A model generated the notes under the pieces. It saw only the letters and a list, made by a program, of their open reading frames with translations, ran no database searches and was not told where the DNA came from. This document shows positions 33,770 to 44,817 of a stretch of DNA of 64,000 nucleotides, one piece after another; the first letter of the stretch is position 1; each line of letters begins with the position of its first letter. The translations under genes were made by a program, and so were the position numbers. The DNA is from Saccopteryx bilineata. Taxonomy: Eukaryota > Chordata > Mammalia > Chiroptera > Emballonuridae. The stretch covers positions 229,542,779 to 229,606,778 of the forward strand of contig NC_089494.1 in assembly GCF_036850765.1 (NCBI RefSeq), in the 5' to 3' direction.

Positions 33770-36024
33770 GGAATGAGGAGGCACGCTGGAGGACTCCCAA
33801 AAGCAGAATTCCCAGGGAGACCCAAGTTCCTCACACTAACCTGAATCACAGGGGAAGCCTCGTAAGGAGCAACGCTGGGCAGGTCCAGGAAGGAATGTCC
33901 TTGAGCTTTCCCTCCCTGGGGAAGAAGGACCAGGCCGGCTCTGATCCACTGGAGCCGAGACTGCCGCCACGAGGGGGGAGGAGCGCCCGGGACCTGCTCA
34001 CTGCCGTCCGGAGGGAAGCCGCCCCCTGGGACCTGGCCCGGGACCTGCACACTGCCGTCCGGAGGGAAGCCGCCCCCCAGGACCTGCACACTGCCGTCCG
34101 CAGGGAAGCCGCTCCCCAGGACCTGCACACTGCCTTCCGGAGGGAAGCCGCCCCCCAGGACCCGCACACTGCCGTCCGGAGGGAAGCTGCTCCCCGGGAC
34201 CCGCACACTGCCGTCCGGAGGGAAGCCGCCCCCCAGGACCTGGCCCTGGCCGTCTGCTTAGCAGTGTTCATCACGTTCTTCGTGGCTTTCTGCCTGGGGG
34301 CCTTGGCAAGGCCTTATGTTGACAGGCTGTGGCAACAGAGATGCAGAAAGAGAAGACCCGGTTCAGACCACGTGTATCCCAACGAGGGCTTCTACGATGA
34401 TGTGGAAGCTTCAGGGAGCATTCCACACCCAGCGGTGGGCCTGCACCAACCTTGCCGTGGTCCAAACCTCTATGAGAACCTAGGCTCTTACTTGGGGACA
34501 GAGGCCAACCCACAGCCTGCTGGCATTGCTGACAGAACTCTGGGAAGGAGCAGAAGGGAGCCTGGCAGTGGGCAGAGCAGGGAACAACACGGGAACAGCA
34601 CTAACGCAAGTAGAAAGGACAGTGTGCTTCCAAATGGCAGTGCGGCCTATTCCATTGTCTACGAGCAGCCGGACGCTGTCAATAACGCACTAACTTCTGC
34701 AGAACAAGACCCCGTCCGCAGGAATGATGTTCTTGGAGAAATCCATTATGAAACTGAGGCCCAGGAAGATTCTCTCCGTGCGTGGTCAGTGGGCATCCCT
34801 GCAGGAGCTGGCAGGCTACGAAGTGGCTCTGGCATAGTTCATAAGGGTTCGAGGGCGTTAGACCCACCACTGCCAAGAGAAACAACAGCTGCTCTCTCTG
34901 ACATGCACACATATACAAATGTACAAGGGCTGGCAGAGAATGAGGAAAGTGAGGGCACTGAACAGTCACCCGTGGAGTTTTCTGAGGAAAGGCAAGTGAG
35001 CACTTCCATTCGTTTGCTGAACGCACAGGAGCAAAGGCTCGAGGGGGCCGGTGCTGAGGAAGAACGTTCCACCTGCTATAGTCCAGCCCCACCCAGTGAC
35101 CTGAGGGAGGTGGGCACGTCCCCCCCGGTCCTTCTTCCAGGATGGGGCCATGCCCGACATGTCACTTCTGCTAACGAGGATCCCGTGCAGAAGTGCGCTC
35201 CTGACACACAGTATGAGCTGGATGTCAACTATGATTCTGATGAAGAAGGGTCTTTATTTACTCTGAGTTCAGAAAGTTCAGAGGATGCAAGAGATGTGAT
35301 TCAGGAAGAGGCAGATGGCAAGGAAAGTTGTAGGACCAGTGAGCCCCCAGAGGACAAGGACTCAGGGGTGAGAAAGGACAATGTGACATCATTCAAGGGT
35401 CTTGAAGACAGCATCACCTTCCAGGAGATTCAGAGGAAATGTGAGAATCGGGAGGATCATTTTGAAAAACCTCTCATTTCTGGCTCAGACTCTGGTTTGT
35501 ACGAGAATCATCTGCAAAGTGCCTTTAACACCAACAAATTTGAGAATCCAGTGACCTTGCCCAGATCACTGGGCAATAGTCCTTCCAGAGAGGGTATTCT
35601 GGGCACGCCCATTGATGACGGTGTCACTGCTCCTCAGTCTGAGGTGGCAGAGTGGCATCGCTCCCTTAGAGACCTAGAATTTTTCAATGTGGATAATTTG
35701 CCACAAACACCACCACATTCTGCTGAAGTTCCCTTGGATCCTGATAAGACTGTCTATCGTGAAAGAGAGCCGGACATTTATAAACATGAGCCTTTTGTTC
35801 AGGGAAGAGACATGGATCAAAACAGTGTTCCTCTCCAGATCACTTCAGAGGAAAACTTGAGACTCCCGCAACAAGACTCTGAAGGGGGCAGCATGCATTC
35901 CAATCTTGTGGACACTGATGCCAATGAGGGCTTTGTGTGTCTTCCGGAGGACTGTGATTCCAGACAGCTCACAGGCCAAACACATTTCCTACAGTTCTAT
36001 GGTGGTGAACCATCTTTAGTGTGA
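33770..36024 (+). CDS. LRRC66: LRRC66, last coding exon (residues 286-1036, stop)
   Basis: The acceptor is CCACCTCCAG|GGAATGAGG and the stop TGA is at 36022-36024. In order it encodes a basic Ser/Arg-rich juxtamembrane stalk (residues 286-359), six near-identical 13-residue repeats (360-441), a membrane segment (LALAVCLAVFITFFVAFCLG, about 443-465) followed by a positive stop-transfer region (RPYVDRLWQQRCRKRRPG), and a 570-residue acidic cytoplasmic tail. The tail has four Y-x-N motifs (Y488 YPNE, Y520 YENL, Y667 YTNV, Y863 YENH) plus YSIVYEQP, and an acidic NYDSDEEGS patch. Topology is type I. The open frame starts at 33700, but the bases before 33770 are intronic by homology and splice sites. 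The antisense open frames here come from the GC-rich repeats. Confidence 0.95.
33991..34236 (+). repeat. LRRC66: 39-bp coding minisatellite in LRRC66
   Basis: Six 39-bp units (33991, 34042, 34081, 34120, 34159, 34198), with one 12-bp insert after the first, encode D(L/P)(H/L)TA(V/F)RREAAP(Q/W/R). Units differ by only 1-5 bases, so the array is recent. All units are multiples of three and the frame is kept. Human LRRC66, as I recall it, has a single related EDAPQD segment at this place. Confidence 0.95.
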
Positions 36025-36091
36025 AAGAGGAGGAGGGGAATATTTTGAAGAGGGTTCCAAGAACCAGGGACCATCCTTACAAGAGCTTCCA

Positions 36092-36097
36092 AATAAA
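36092..36097 (+). terminator. Poly(A) signal AATAAA, LRRC66 (proximal)
   Basis: Canonical hexamer 68 bp past the stop codon. No strong GT-rich element follows at once. Confidence 0.4.
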
Positions 36098-36500
36098 ACC
36101 AGCTCACTAAGAACACAGGCACCCTTCAGCAACAGAAATTAGGGTAAATATTCAGGAGAGAATCTGTTGCAATTAGAAGATGACTCTAACTTATATGCTC
36201 ACATACAGACTGAGAACAACCCAATGGGAGTTGGCTGTCCAGATGAGGACCAGCTCTAATATGACAAAGATGAAGATATTCAACTTGAAAATCAAAGGGA
36301 AGGCAAGTAACATTTCTAGTGCAGGTCGGAGCACTTAGGTGGACGGCTGAAAGGATTCTAACAAAGTCTGTCCAGAGAACACAACATTTGGGAGGTTGAT
36401 CATGAAACTACAAAATTGGAGGGACTCAGAGAATTCCTAAAAATATTTAATAAGTTGTGTTAAGAGTTGGACCATTTTATAGAACAAAGCATATATTCAA

Positions 36501-36506
36501 AATAAA
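36501..36506 (+). terminator. Poly(A) signal AATAAA, LRRC66 (distal)
   Basis: Canonical hexamer, followed about 30 bp later by GAGTTTTTTTGTG, a T/GT-rich downstream element. This is the better site of the two. Confidence 0.5.
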
Positions 36507-36609
36507 TTTTCAAGAAGAGACATGAGTTTTTTTGTGAAAGAAAGAGGGCTCCACCATTTCCCTTGCTTGTCCCTTCCTTGGCCTGACTGGCCAAGCCAGC
36601 CTCTCCTGA

Positions 36610-36701
36610 GCTGCGCCCCCTGCTGGTCCTCCTGCTCCTCTGACACTTCCTCCCAGCTGCGCCCCCTGCTGGTCCTCCTGCCCCTCTGACACTTCCTCCT
36701 C
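36610..36701. promoter_or_regulatory. Tandem pair of CTCF-like sites (46-bp repeat)
   Basis: Two 46-bp units (36610-36655 and 36656-36701) each carry GCGCCCCCTGCTGGTCC (36613-36629 and 36659-36675). The reverse complement GGACCAGCAGGGGGCGC fits the CTCF core consensus closely, so both sites would point the same way, with the motif on the - strand. They lie about 110 bp past the LRRC66 distal poly(A) signal, at the boundary of the gene pair. Confidence 0.55.
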
Positions 36702-37600
36702 TTCCTTCCTGACACGCCTCCGCTGTGTGTCCCCTGAAAGAGCATTCCTCAAGGGTCTGTTCCAAGTCTTTCTTCATCTCCCTTTGCCCCTCTCCTTGGG
36801 CCCTGTTCGCTTCGTGACCAGCTGTCACAGGTGACACCCAGGTCTGCAAGACCAAGGCCCAACCTCTCTCCCAAGTTCCAGACTCACATTCTCAACCCCA
36901 ACCGCCCAAATTCACGAAGGTCCTCTTGGGACCTAAAATTCATCATTTTCCTTCACAATCATGGTTTCCCATATTCTTTTTCTTGGTCAATAGTATCATG
37001 ACATTCACACATACAGTAAGGCCAGTTAATATTTCTGACTGCCCTCTGACTCCTCTTTTCTCCCCTGTACCTCAGTAGCCTCTCAGCCCTGTGCAGCCGA
37101 AGTTCCTGTGTGTTGAGACAGGAAGGTTTTTAGTGTGGCGATGTGGATGGGGGCCAGCCAGCTGATGTCAGACCAGTGCTGGCGTAGAAAGCGGCTTGCT
37201 TTTACTTAGAGTGCATATTTAGGGTAGATTAGGATGGAAAGTGATTGAGTTTGGGGGAAGGGGTCTAAGGATCTCCCGATCCAACTGTTGACATCACCAC
37301 TGGTCATATGAGATCTCACTCTTCAGTAACTCTACTCTTCACCCCGAAATAGGGCACATTTCTTATCCATCACCTACATTATTTTAAGGCCTCTTTGTGC
37401 CCTTTAATACTTCTCCTTGCCCTCACCCAAGTAATCTTATATCCTGTTCATCTCTCCACTTGTCATTGCCTACATGAAGACAGGTTCAGTGGACACATCC
37501 CACGTTTCCAACTCGATCTTATGACGTTATCACTTCACCACATGTTCTCTAGTCTGGTTTACGTCACGTACGTCAATCATTTATTCGCTTATTTCAGCAA
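36702..37600. other. Unique intergenic sequence
   Basis: C/T-rich and then mixed sequence after the CTCF-like pair. I see no gene, RNA or recognisable repeat. The - strand ORFs over 36460-36855 arise from the tandem repeat. Confidence 0.6.
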
Positions 37601-39180
37601 ACTTTGGAGCCCTTCACTAGTCCCTGATCAATCTCCTCACCCCATTCAAAATGACTCTTTTGAAATTTTCCTATCCCTGAACTTTCACTGAAAAAATTGA
37701 GGGTATCAGGAAAACACTTCCTCAGTCCCCTACCCCATAGCGGCAAACATTTTACTATTCATACCCATCCTCACTCCTTTCCTCCAGTCTGGGAAGTCAG
37801 AGTTCTGCGGTCAAGGTCAGTTTCTCCCACCTGCTCGTGCTGCAGTCCCGAGCACAGATCCATTCATGGTTCCCATTCCTGCACTTCCAAGCCTTCCCTA
37901 TGCAATGGCTCCTCTCTACACTCTAAAAGCATGCTCAAGTCCTTTCAACGTTAAAATGAACGAAAGCGCCCCCTGTAGTCCCCTCACAATACCACCTTCT
38001 TCTCTCTTCCGTAGCTGGGCCCCTCACAGGAACGGTCAGTGACTCTCAGAGCACTGTGGGCAGGCGTTTCAGCTCACTGCTCCTTTAACTGGTGCCAGCA
38101 GATGCCACCAACAACCTCATACTTCCTTCTGCTTCTTCTGCCTCTCTGGTCATCCCGCCTCGGGGTCCTTCTCTACCTCTTCTTTCTGCGTTCACTTCTT
38201 TAATACCTCTGTTTTCCAGGACTTGGTGCTGCAACCTCTTGTCTTTTTACTCAGCTTTTTTTTTTTTTTTTACTTTCCCTCTGTGAGCTATCAATTGTCA
38301 AGGCTCCAACACTACCTGAGGCTGATGTTTCCTGTTTCTGTAACTCAGCTTTGAAATCTCTCTGGCACTTGACACATACATCCAGCTGCCTGTTGGGTCT
38401 CTCCATTGACGCTCCAAGTTAAGTGTGTTCAAAAGGAAACTCACTAGCTCCCCCTAACCCTCTCCACCCACCACATCTGATCCTCTGTGTTCCATTTCAC
38501 TACCTCCCCCCCCCCTCCATCCAGAAACTCAGGACTCATTCTTTGACTCCCCTCTTCTCACTTTCCACGTCTAACTCATTAGTCATTAAGCGCAGCTAAT
38601 TCTAGCCCCTAAATAACTGTCAAATCTGTTCCCTCTTCTCCATGCACACTGTCATAGCTATAGTGACACTCCCACGAGATCTACGATGACAGCCTATCCC
38701 CTGGCTCCTTTACCTCCACCCTGCGGGCCTTTGTGACCCCCACACGGCAGCCAGGACATGGTTTCTGAAACCCGAACAGGATCACGCAGCTCCCGGATTT
38801 AGCTCATCCATAGGCTGCCGGCTTTTCTGTTTCCCTGAAGCAGAAACCCATCTCAGGGACGTGGCCCACACGCATCCGCCTGACATGTTCTTTCCAGCTC
38901 TCCCCCAAACAAGCCCTGCGTTAGCTCAGCAGCTCCTGCTCGTTCCTCAGGTCACTCATCACTTCCTCAGGGAAGCCTCTTTGGGGACCCCAGACCATGT
39001 GAGATTTCCCTGTTATGCACTGTCACGACACAAGCATGGTCCTTCACAGAGGAGAGTCTATACAAGCAAAATAATGATGTGTGTCATTTTTTATTTAATA
39101 ACTATCTGCCCCACTTTTATACTATAAGCACCGTGAGGACAAAAAAAATCATGCCTCTTGTCTCCCCAGGCTTTCACTGC
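37600..39180 (+). mobile_element. L2 LINE remnant
   Basis: The order of fragments follows L2: 'ggcacttgacacatacatcc', 'ctcaggactcattctttgac', 'ctccaccctgcgggcctttg', 'ctcaggtcactcatcacttc', 'gggaagcctctttggggacc', 'actataagcaccgtgaggac'. It is broken by small indels; no ORF survives. Confidence 0.6.
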
Positions 39181-41400
39181 ATGTCTTGTCGTGTTTGTCT
39201 GTGGGCCTTCTTCCATGGAGCCCTTTCCGTCAAGCCTGGTGCATGTCCTCCGCCTGGGCGGTGACCCGGTGGCCTCTGTCCAGGCTCTGGGATTCCTTGA
39301 TTCCAAGTCAACTTTGACAGATCGTGGAGAAGGCATGCGACTGGAGAAAGTGGGATTACCATAGAGACCGCTGCTGTACTTTGGGCATTTGTTAGAGAAG
39401 CGGGGGGTGGGGGACACACAACTGAAGGAGCCCAGTGGAAAGACAGGACGAGGTCAGGATCCACTGTGCTGAGTGACTAACCCCGAGTCTGTCTCACAGC
39501 GAGTGCCTAATAGCCATCTGTCAGATGCATGAGGGAATAATCGGAGGGAGGAAAGCGGGAGGGAGAGTTCTGTTACAATGAGGTGCAGCAGGTTGTTTAG
39601 ATCTAGTTAGCCTCCCTCCACCAGCACCACTTTCCAGCCCATTGACTTGCTAGAGAAACAGTAAATGGTCCTCCAGAGTGACCTACATTCTGGGCTTGGC
39701 AGACTGCTTCCTCCTAGTACTGTTTTATTACATCTAGTCTGGAATTCTCGCTGGTCCTGTGTCCAGGAATCATGTTTCCCTGTTACTTGCCCACGATTTT
39801 CCACCCTCTTCTCAGGACCAGGCTCCCAGCGGCTCCTGTCTTAATGAAGCCTTGCCTGAGTGCTCCAGACCAACCACCCCCATTCCTTCCTCTGTGCTCC
39901 CGGATGCAGACCTTGTACTTCTAGTTAGCCTTCATTCCATCCTGCTTGGAACGACATGATCTTCTGACACAGCTGTATCTTGGTAGATGTCCCTGATAAT
40001 TTCCTTCAGGAGTTCGCTCCTTCCCTAAAACACCAAGACCTTAGACTTGCTTTCTTGAGTCAGCAGACTGTCCTCCAGATACACCGACACGAAAAGCTGG
40101 CTGGTGAAACCTGGTTGCTAAACAGCATCTTAGATTTAGGCCCCAATATTATGTTTGAAATGTAAGTGTGGACTGTTTGCCATATATTTTTAATAGGAGG
40201 GCAGGGAGTTGGGGGTGTTTGTACCAGGGCAGCCCAGGCCCTTAAAGCTGGTCTTTCTTGATATGGGCTGGGACTACACCACTGATGCCATATAGGAAGA
40301 GGGTCCTCTGACTCTGCAGGGTGGCCCAAGGTAACAGGGTGTGCACTGGATATCACTAGGAGACTTCTGGCTGTGCAGTATGGGGGCTTAATCGGTATTG
40401 ATATATTATTTGTTGTTTATCTGATATTCAGATTCAACTCGGTGAGCTGTACTTTACCTGGCAACCCCATTTTAATGTTCAGACCAAAATGAACTGAAAA
40501 ACCTTCCATGCAAGGTACTGAAAGGGTCTGCAGTGCAGCAAGGGCAGAGAAAGCATCGCTGAGCCCGCTCTGCCGCTGCACGGAGGTAAATGTCTGGTAT
40601 GCTCTGCATTAGGCACTAAGCACATGCTATCCATGCCTACAAACGCGCCTCCCTCGGAGCCTAGGCAATGATTTACCCAGCAGTAAACATGGAAATTCAC
40701 TCACACAGGATCCAGGGGAGGAACACTCGGAACACCAAGTCCTGTCTGCAGTTGCCAAGGAAAAACAAACCGTGACAAAACCAAATAGCTGCAAAAGTGG
40801 TTTTTTTTTTTCTTTTGCACAGAGCAGAGAGTTCCTTGTAGGGAGAGTGGACTATATAAAAGCTCGCTGTTGTAAAAGGAGAGGCTCCTGAGAGGCTTCT
40901 GTTCTGTAAGTTCTGACTCTCTGCTCCCACCACTCACACACCCTCCACCCAGGCCCCCATCTCATGGCTTCAAAATGCACCAGCTCTTACCTTGGCTCAC
41001 TTGGCAACCTGGAGTGGATAACTTTCAGTTAACTCTGTGACATACTTAAAAATACTATAAGTACTACTTTAGCTAGCTAAGTTATACACACATACCGGGA
41101 AACATTCTTGTGTTTACCACTAACTTTAACTGAATGACTTGAATGAGCAAAATGCTAGGCAAGCCAGGGGGTGAGGCATCATGGGGGGGGGGGGGCTGGA
41201 TCAACACAGTCCTGCTCTCAGAGCACTTAGAATCCAGAGAGGAGGACTCACAAACACAAGCTCCTGACACCTGCGGTACCCACAACTGTCCAGAGAAATC
41301 AACTCCATGTTCGGGAAGGGGGAGTGGAGGTGAGGGGGCAGGAATGAGATCCCAAGGAGGTGGGAAATATGCATGCTAGATTATAAAGTAACGTATAGAT
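39181..41400. other. Unique intergenic sequence
   Basis: No coding homology, RNA gene or young repeat seen. A 10-G run lies at about 41184-41194 and short C/T-rich stretches occur. The ORFs here are short and not recognisable. Confidence 0.6.
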
Positions 41401-41750
41401 CAGTGGTAGTCAACCTGGTCCCTACCGCCCACTAGTGGGCGTTGCAACTTTTATGGTGGGCGGTAGCGGAGCAACCAAAGTATAAATAAAAAGATAGATT
41501 TAACTATAGTAAGTTGTTTTATAAAGATTTATTCTGCCAAACTTAGCGAAAATTCGACATAAAGTACTTGGTAAGTGATTATTATTATATGCTTTAACTT
41601 GCTGTAACTTTGCTTTATAAATTTTATAAAGTAAAGTTACTTCCCTACTTTATAAATCACCATTACTGTGGAACCGGTGGGCGGTTAGATAATTTTACTA
41701 TTGACAGATACAAAAGTGGATGGTAGGTATAAAAAGGTTGACTACCCCTG
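41401..41750. mobile_element. Non-autonomous hAT element, copy 1
   Basis: It starts CAGTGGTAGTCAACCTGGTC and ends GGTTGACTACCCCTG. The target duplication GTATAGAT is a perfect 8 bp (41393-41400 and 41751-41758). Both ends contain CCGCCCAC/GTGGGCGG-type inverted blocks. AT-rich interior with no ORF. Confidence 0.93.
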
Positions 41751-41997
41751 GTATAGATGGATGCAGAGGGAATGTCAATGTATTATTTAGACCACATATC
41801 AAAATAATAGATGCTATATTGAAGCCGGAAGTAGTAACATGTAATGAGCTATAGCAGTATGTGGGTCAGTAGAGGAAAAATTAATTTATAAATGCATATA
41901 CAAGATTCGATTTACATTTAATGATGAAGGCCTAACCATTGCATCTTTTATTACATATTGGTGTTGTCTTTATACTTTCTTAAATTATCTACATTTA

Positions 41998-42348
41998 CAG
42001 TGGTAGTCAACCTGGTCCCTACCGCCCACTAGTGGGCATTCCAGCTTTCATGTAGGCGGTAGTGGAGCAACCAAAGTATAAATAAAAAGATAAATTTAAC
42101 TATAGTAAGTTGTTTTATAAGGATTTATTCTACCAAACTTAGCAAAAATCTGACATAAAGTACTTAGTAAGTAATTATTATTATATGCTTTAACTTGCTG
42201 TAACTCTGCTTTATAAATTTTATAAAGTAAAGTTACTTCCCTACTTTACAAATCACCATTACTGTGGAACCGGTGGGCGGTTAGAATATTTTACTACTAA
42301 CAGAGACACAAAAGTGGGCGGTAGGTATAAAAAGGTTGACTACCCCTG
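41998..42348. mobile_element. Non-autonomous hAT element, copy 2
   Basis: It is the same element as 41401-41750, same orientation, about 250 bp downstream and roughly 90% identical by eye. ATCTACA occurs at 41987-41993 and 42349-42355, separated on the left by TTTA from the CAG end, so the duplication is slightly disturbed. The ORF ending near 42545 is a chance frame. Confidence 0.9.
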
Positions 42349-42474
42349 ATCTACAAGATTATTGTTTATTTAAGTATTTTCTTGTGTTATTGTCTATCTT
42401 CCCAATAAGGGAAAAAGTCTTGTCTTGGTCAGTAGAGCATTCCCTGGGCAAGGGGCAGTGCCTGGCACAAAGTA

Positions 42475-43113
42475 CCATATTCCCCATGTATAAGACGCAC
42501 CTTAATTTTAGGGCCCCACATTTTTTTTTTTTTGTATTTTTCTGAAGCTGGAAATGGGGAGAGACAGTCAGACAGACTCCCGCATGCGCCGGACCGGGAT
42601 CCACCTGGCACGCCCACCAGGGGCGACGCTCTGCCCACCAGGGAGTGATGCTCTGCCCTTCCGGGGCGTCGCTCTGCCACGACCAGAGCCACTCTAGCGC
42701 CTGGGGCAGAGGCCAAGGAGCCATCCCCAGTGCCCGGGCCATCTTTGCTCCAATGGAGCCTTGGCTGCGGGAGGGGAAGAGAGAGAGAGGAAGGAGGGGG
42801 GGTGGAGAAGCAAATGGGCGCTTCTCCTATGTGCCCTGGCCGGGAATCGAACCTGGGTCCCCCGCACGCCAGGCTGACACTCTACCGCTGAGCCAACGGG
42901 CCAAGGCCTAGGGCCCAAAATTTGAAAAAAAAAATGTATTACATAAAGTTATTGAACTCAAGTTTTATTCATCATAAAATTCATACAACTTCTTATCTGT
43001 GCAAAAAAGCACAAAATGCAAGTAAAAAACTACAACCACTGTATAAAACGCACCCAGGTTTTAGACCCCAAATTTTTCGAAAAATTGTGTGTCTTATACT
43101 TGGGGAAATATGG
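42475..43113. mobile_element. Mariner-like MITE split by a SINE
   Basis: It starts CCATATTCCCCATGTATAAG and its reverse end reads CCATATTTCCCCAAGTATAAG, so terminal inverted repeats are clear. TA flanks both ends (42473-42474 and 43114-43115), the Tc1/mariner target. A repeated 'tataa(g/a)acgcacc' block lies near both ends. A Rhin-1-type SINE (42520-42908) sits inside. Confidence 0.8.
42520..42908 (-). mobile_element. Rhin-1-type SINE nested in the mariner-like element
   Basis: It has the full head (reverse of TGAGCCAACGGGCCAAGGCC) and body, with a T run at 42523-42533 as its tail. TAGGGCCC occurs on both sides (about 42508 and 42909) as target duplication. It has two internal CACCAGGG-type blocks. 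Confidence 0.9.
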
Positions 43114-44740
43114 TAGGTACTTAACAAACACCTGTTGACTGAACAAATACATTTCAACTGCAGATATACCAGACACAGCACTTTTCGACACATTTACATT
43201 AGAAAGGACACACACAGTAGTGATGGGAAAGAAGTCCCAGACTGTTCACCTTTCAGAAATTACTGAAGAAAATGCATTTAATCTCTTCGTGAAGCATCAC
43301 ACTCAGGAAATGAAAATAAATTTAAGTGTCACGAAATCGTAGCCTTTACAACTGGAGTGGATTTTTAAAAATTATTCAAGTCCAACCATTCTGTGTTATG
43401 CTTGACCAAAAGAGGCTCAGAGCAGCATGTCCATCTTGGCAGGGCTGGGACTGGACTGCGGCCCAGAGCTCTTTCCAGCATGCTCACGGTGCTCGGTGCT
43501 TATCCAATACAGCACCATGTGTCCCTGGCCATGCTCAAGCCAGAGCTTGCACTGCCACAATCAAGTGTGGGTCCGAAAGGCAACACAGACGTACAATGGA
43601 ATAATTTGGAAATGACCCCCAACGCCTTCATGATCCCTCTGTCTTTGGCTTTGGAGTACCTACAGAAACCTGACTCTTTAATCCCATATCCTCTCCAGCT
43701 GTGGTAGGACGCCACCTCTGGGCTCCACCAGCTGCAGCTTTGAATGGAATTCTGGGGATTCAATGGGAAAGCTCTTTCAGTTCTTCCCCAATAAACTCTG
43801 TCTCTACCACCTCTTAATTCTCCTTAAGAAGTCTGTTGTCCACAGAGAGTTTATGAAACTTTCTGCTAAGGTCAAAGCACTGTTCTCTTCGGCAGCTGAA
43901 TATTAATTAGTTATTGATCTTTGAACTCTGCTTTTCAGACTGCTGGGCTGAAAAAACACTCATTCTTTCCTCTCTTTGGCCACTGCCATGACTTCAAGGG
44001 GCACCCCTTTTCTGTACTTGGTGATTTAACACTGAGGTGCTATAGTGCCTTGGTGGAGAGGGTAGTTTGGGGTGAGAACTTGGTGGGAGCCCTGGCTCTG
44101 CCACTCATGTGCAGGGAAGTGCTCTGGGGAAGTCACTTAACTCCTCTAAGCACAGATGTACTAGAGCTGGCCAGAGTCAGCAGCCAGGGGTGAATTTTGT
44201 GCATCTCTTCGCAATTCTGTATTCAGTGACATCGCTCTGGTAGCATGAAACTGGCCATGGTGATGTTTTACACCATGGAAATTGGCAAACACTGCAAATT
44301 AGCATCTCCCTCCCTTCCCAAGCTGGTTGTTGTCCATTTACCAGCACAACCCTGCTTCTAAACCTTAGTTTCTTCACCCATGTAATGTGGACGACAACAG
44401 TACCTATACCATGGGGATGTGGTGCAACTTAAGTAAGACACTGCCGGTAAATGCCCAGGAAGCCTCAGACATACAGTGCTCAGTGCCATTGCTGTTATTG
44501 TCCACTAGTCTCATAGCTCCAAGCTACTTCCATTCTAACCCATCACTTATTCACTCAACCAATAACACATTGTATTTAGGCCATGGTCCAGGTAAATCTT
44601 CCTACACCATCCTTTTCCCCACACTTTCCTACTGTCTATGATCATCTTCCCCAGTCTCAACAATACTGCAGATCTATTCTGGATACTAGGTTTTGTAAAG
44701 AGGGAGCCAAGGAAAGGGGTGTGAGTGAGAGGAGGGAAAA
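43114..44740. other. Intergenic sequence with MIR remnants
   Basis: MIR-like text at about 44040-44170 ('ggctctgccactcatgtgca', 'gggaagtcacttaactcctc') and 44340-44490 ('cttagtttcttcacccatgt'). The remainder is unique. No ORF has a recognisable product. Confidence 0.55.
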
Positions 44741-44742
44741 TA

Positions 44743-44817
44743 CACTGCTCACAAAAATTAGAGGATATTTCAAAATAAATATGGAGCTATAAAACCTCCC
44801 CTAATTTTTCTGAGCAG
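44743..44817. mobile_element. 75-bp mariner MITE
   Basis: It is almost a perfect palindrome: CACTGCTCACAAAAATTAGA at the left end, and the reverse of the right end reads CTGCTCAGAAAAATTAGG. TA flanks both ends (44741-44742, 44818-44819). The CACTGCTCA start is typical of mariner ends. No coding content. Confidence 0.8.

Larger units (their letters stand above)
36025..36525 (+). other. LRRC66: LRRC66 3' UTR
   Basis: It runs from the stop to AATAAA signals at 36092 and 36501. The first 285 bases carry a coding-like frame shifted by one base relative to the CDS (see findings). The proximal signal would give a very short UTR of about 90 bp. Confidence 0.55.

Noticed and set aside
33679..34274. 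Two - strand open frames of 142-175 codons opposite LRRC66
   Set aside because: Antisense shadows of the 39-bp minisatellite; the sense frame continues a spliced gene with known homology.
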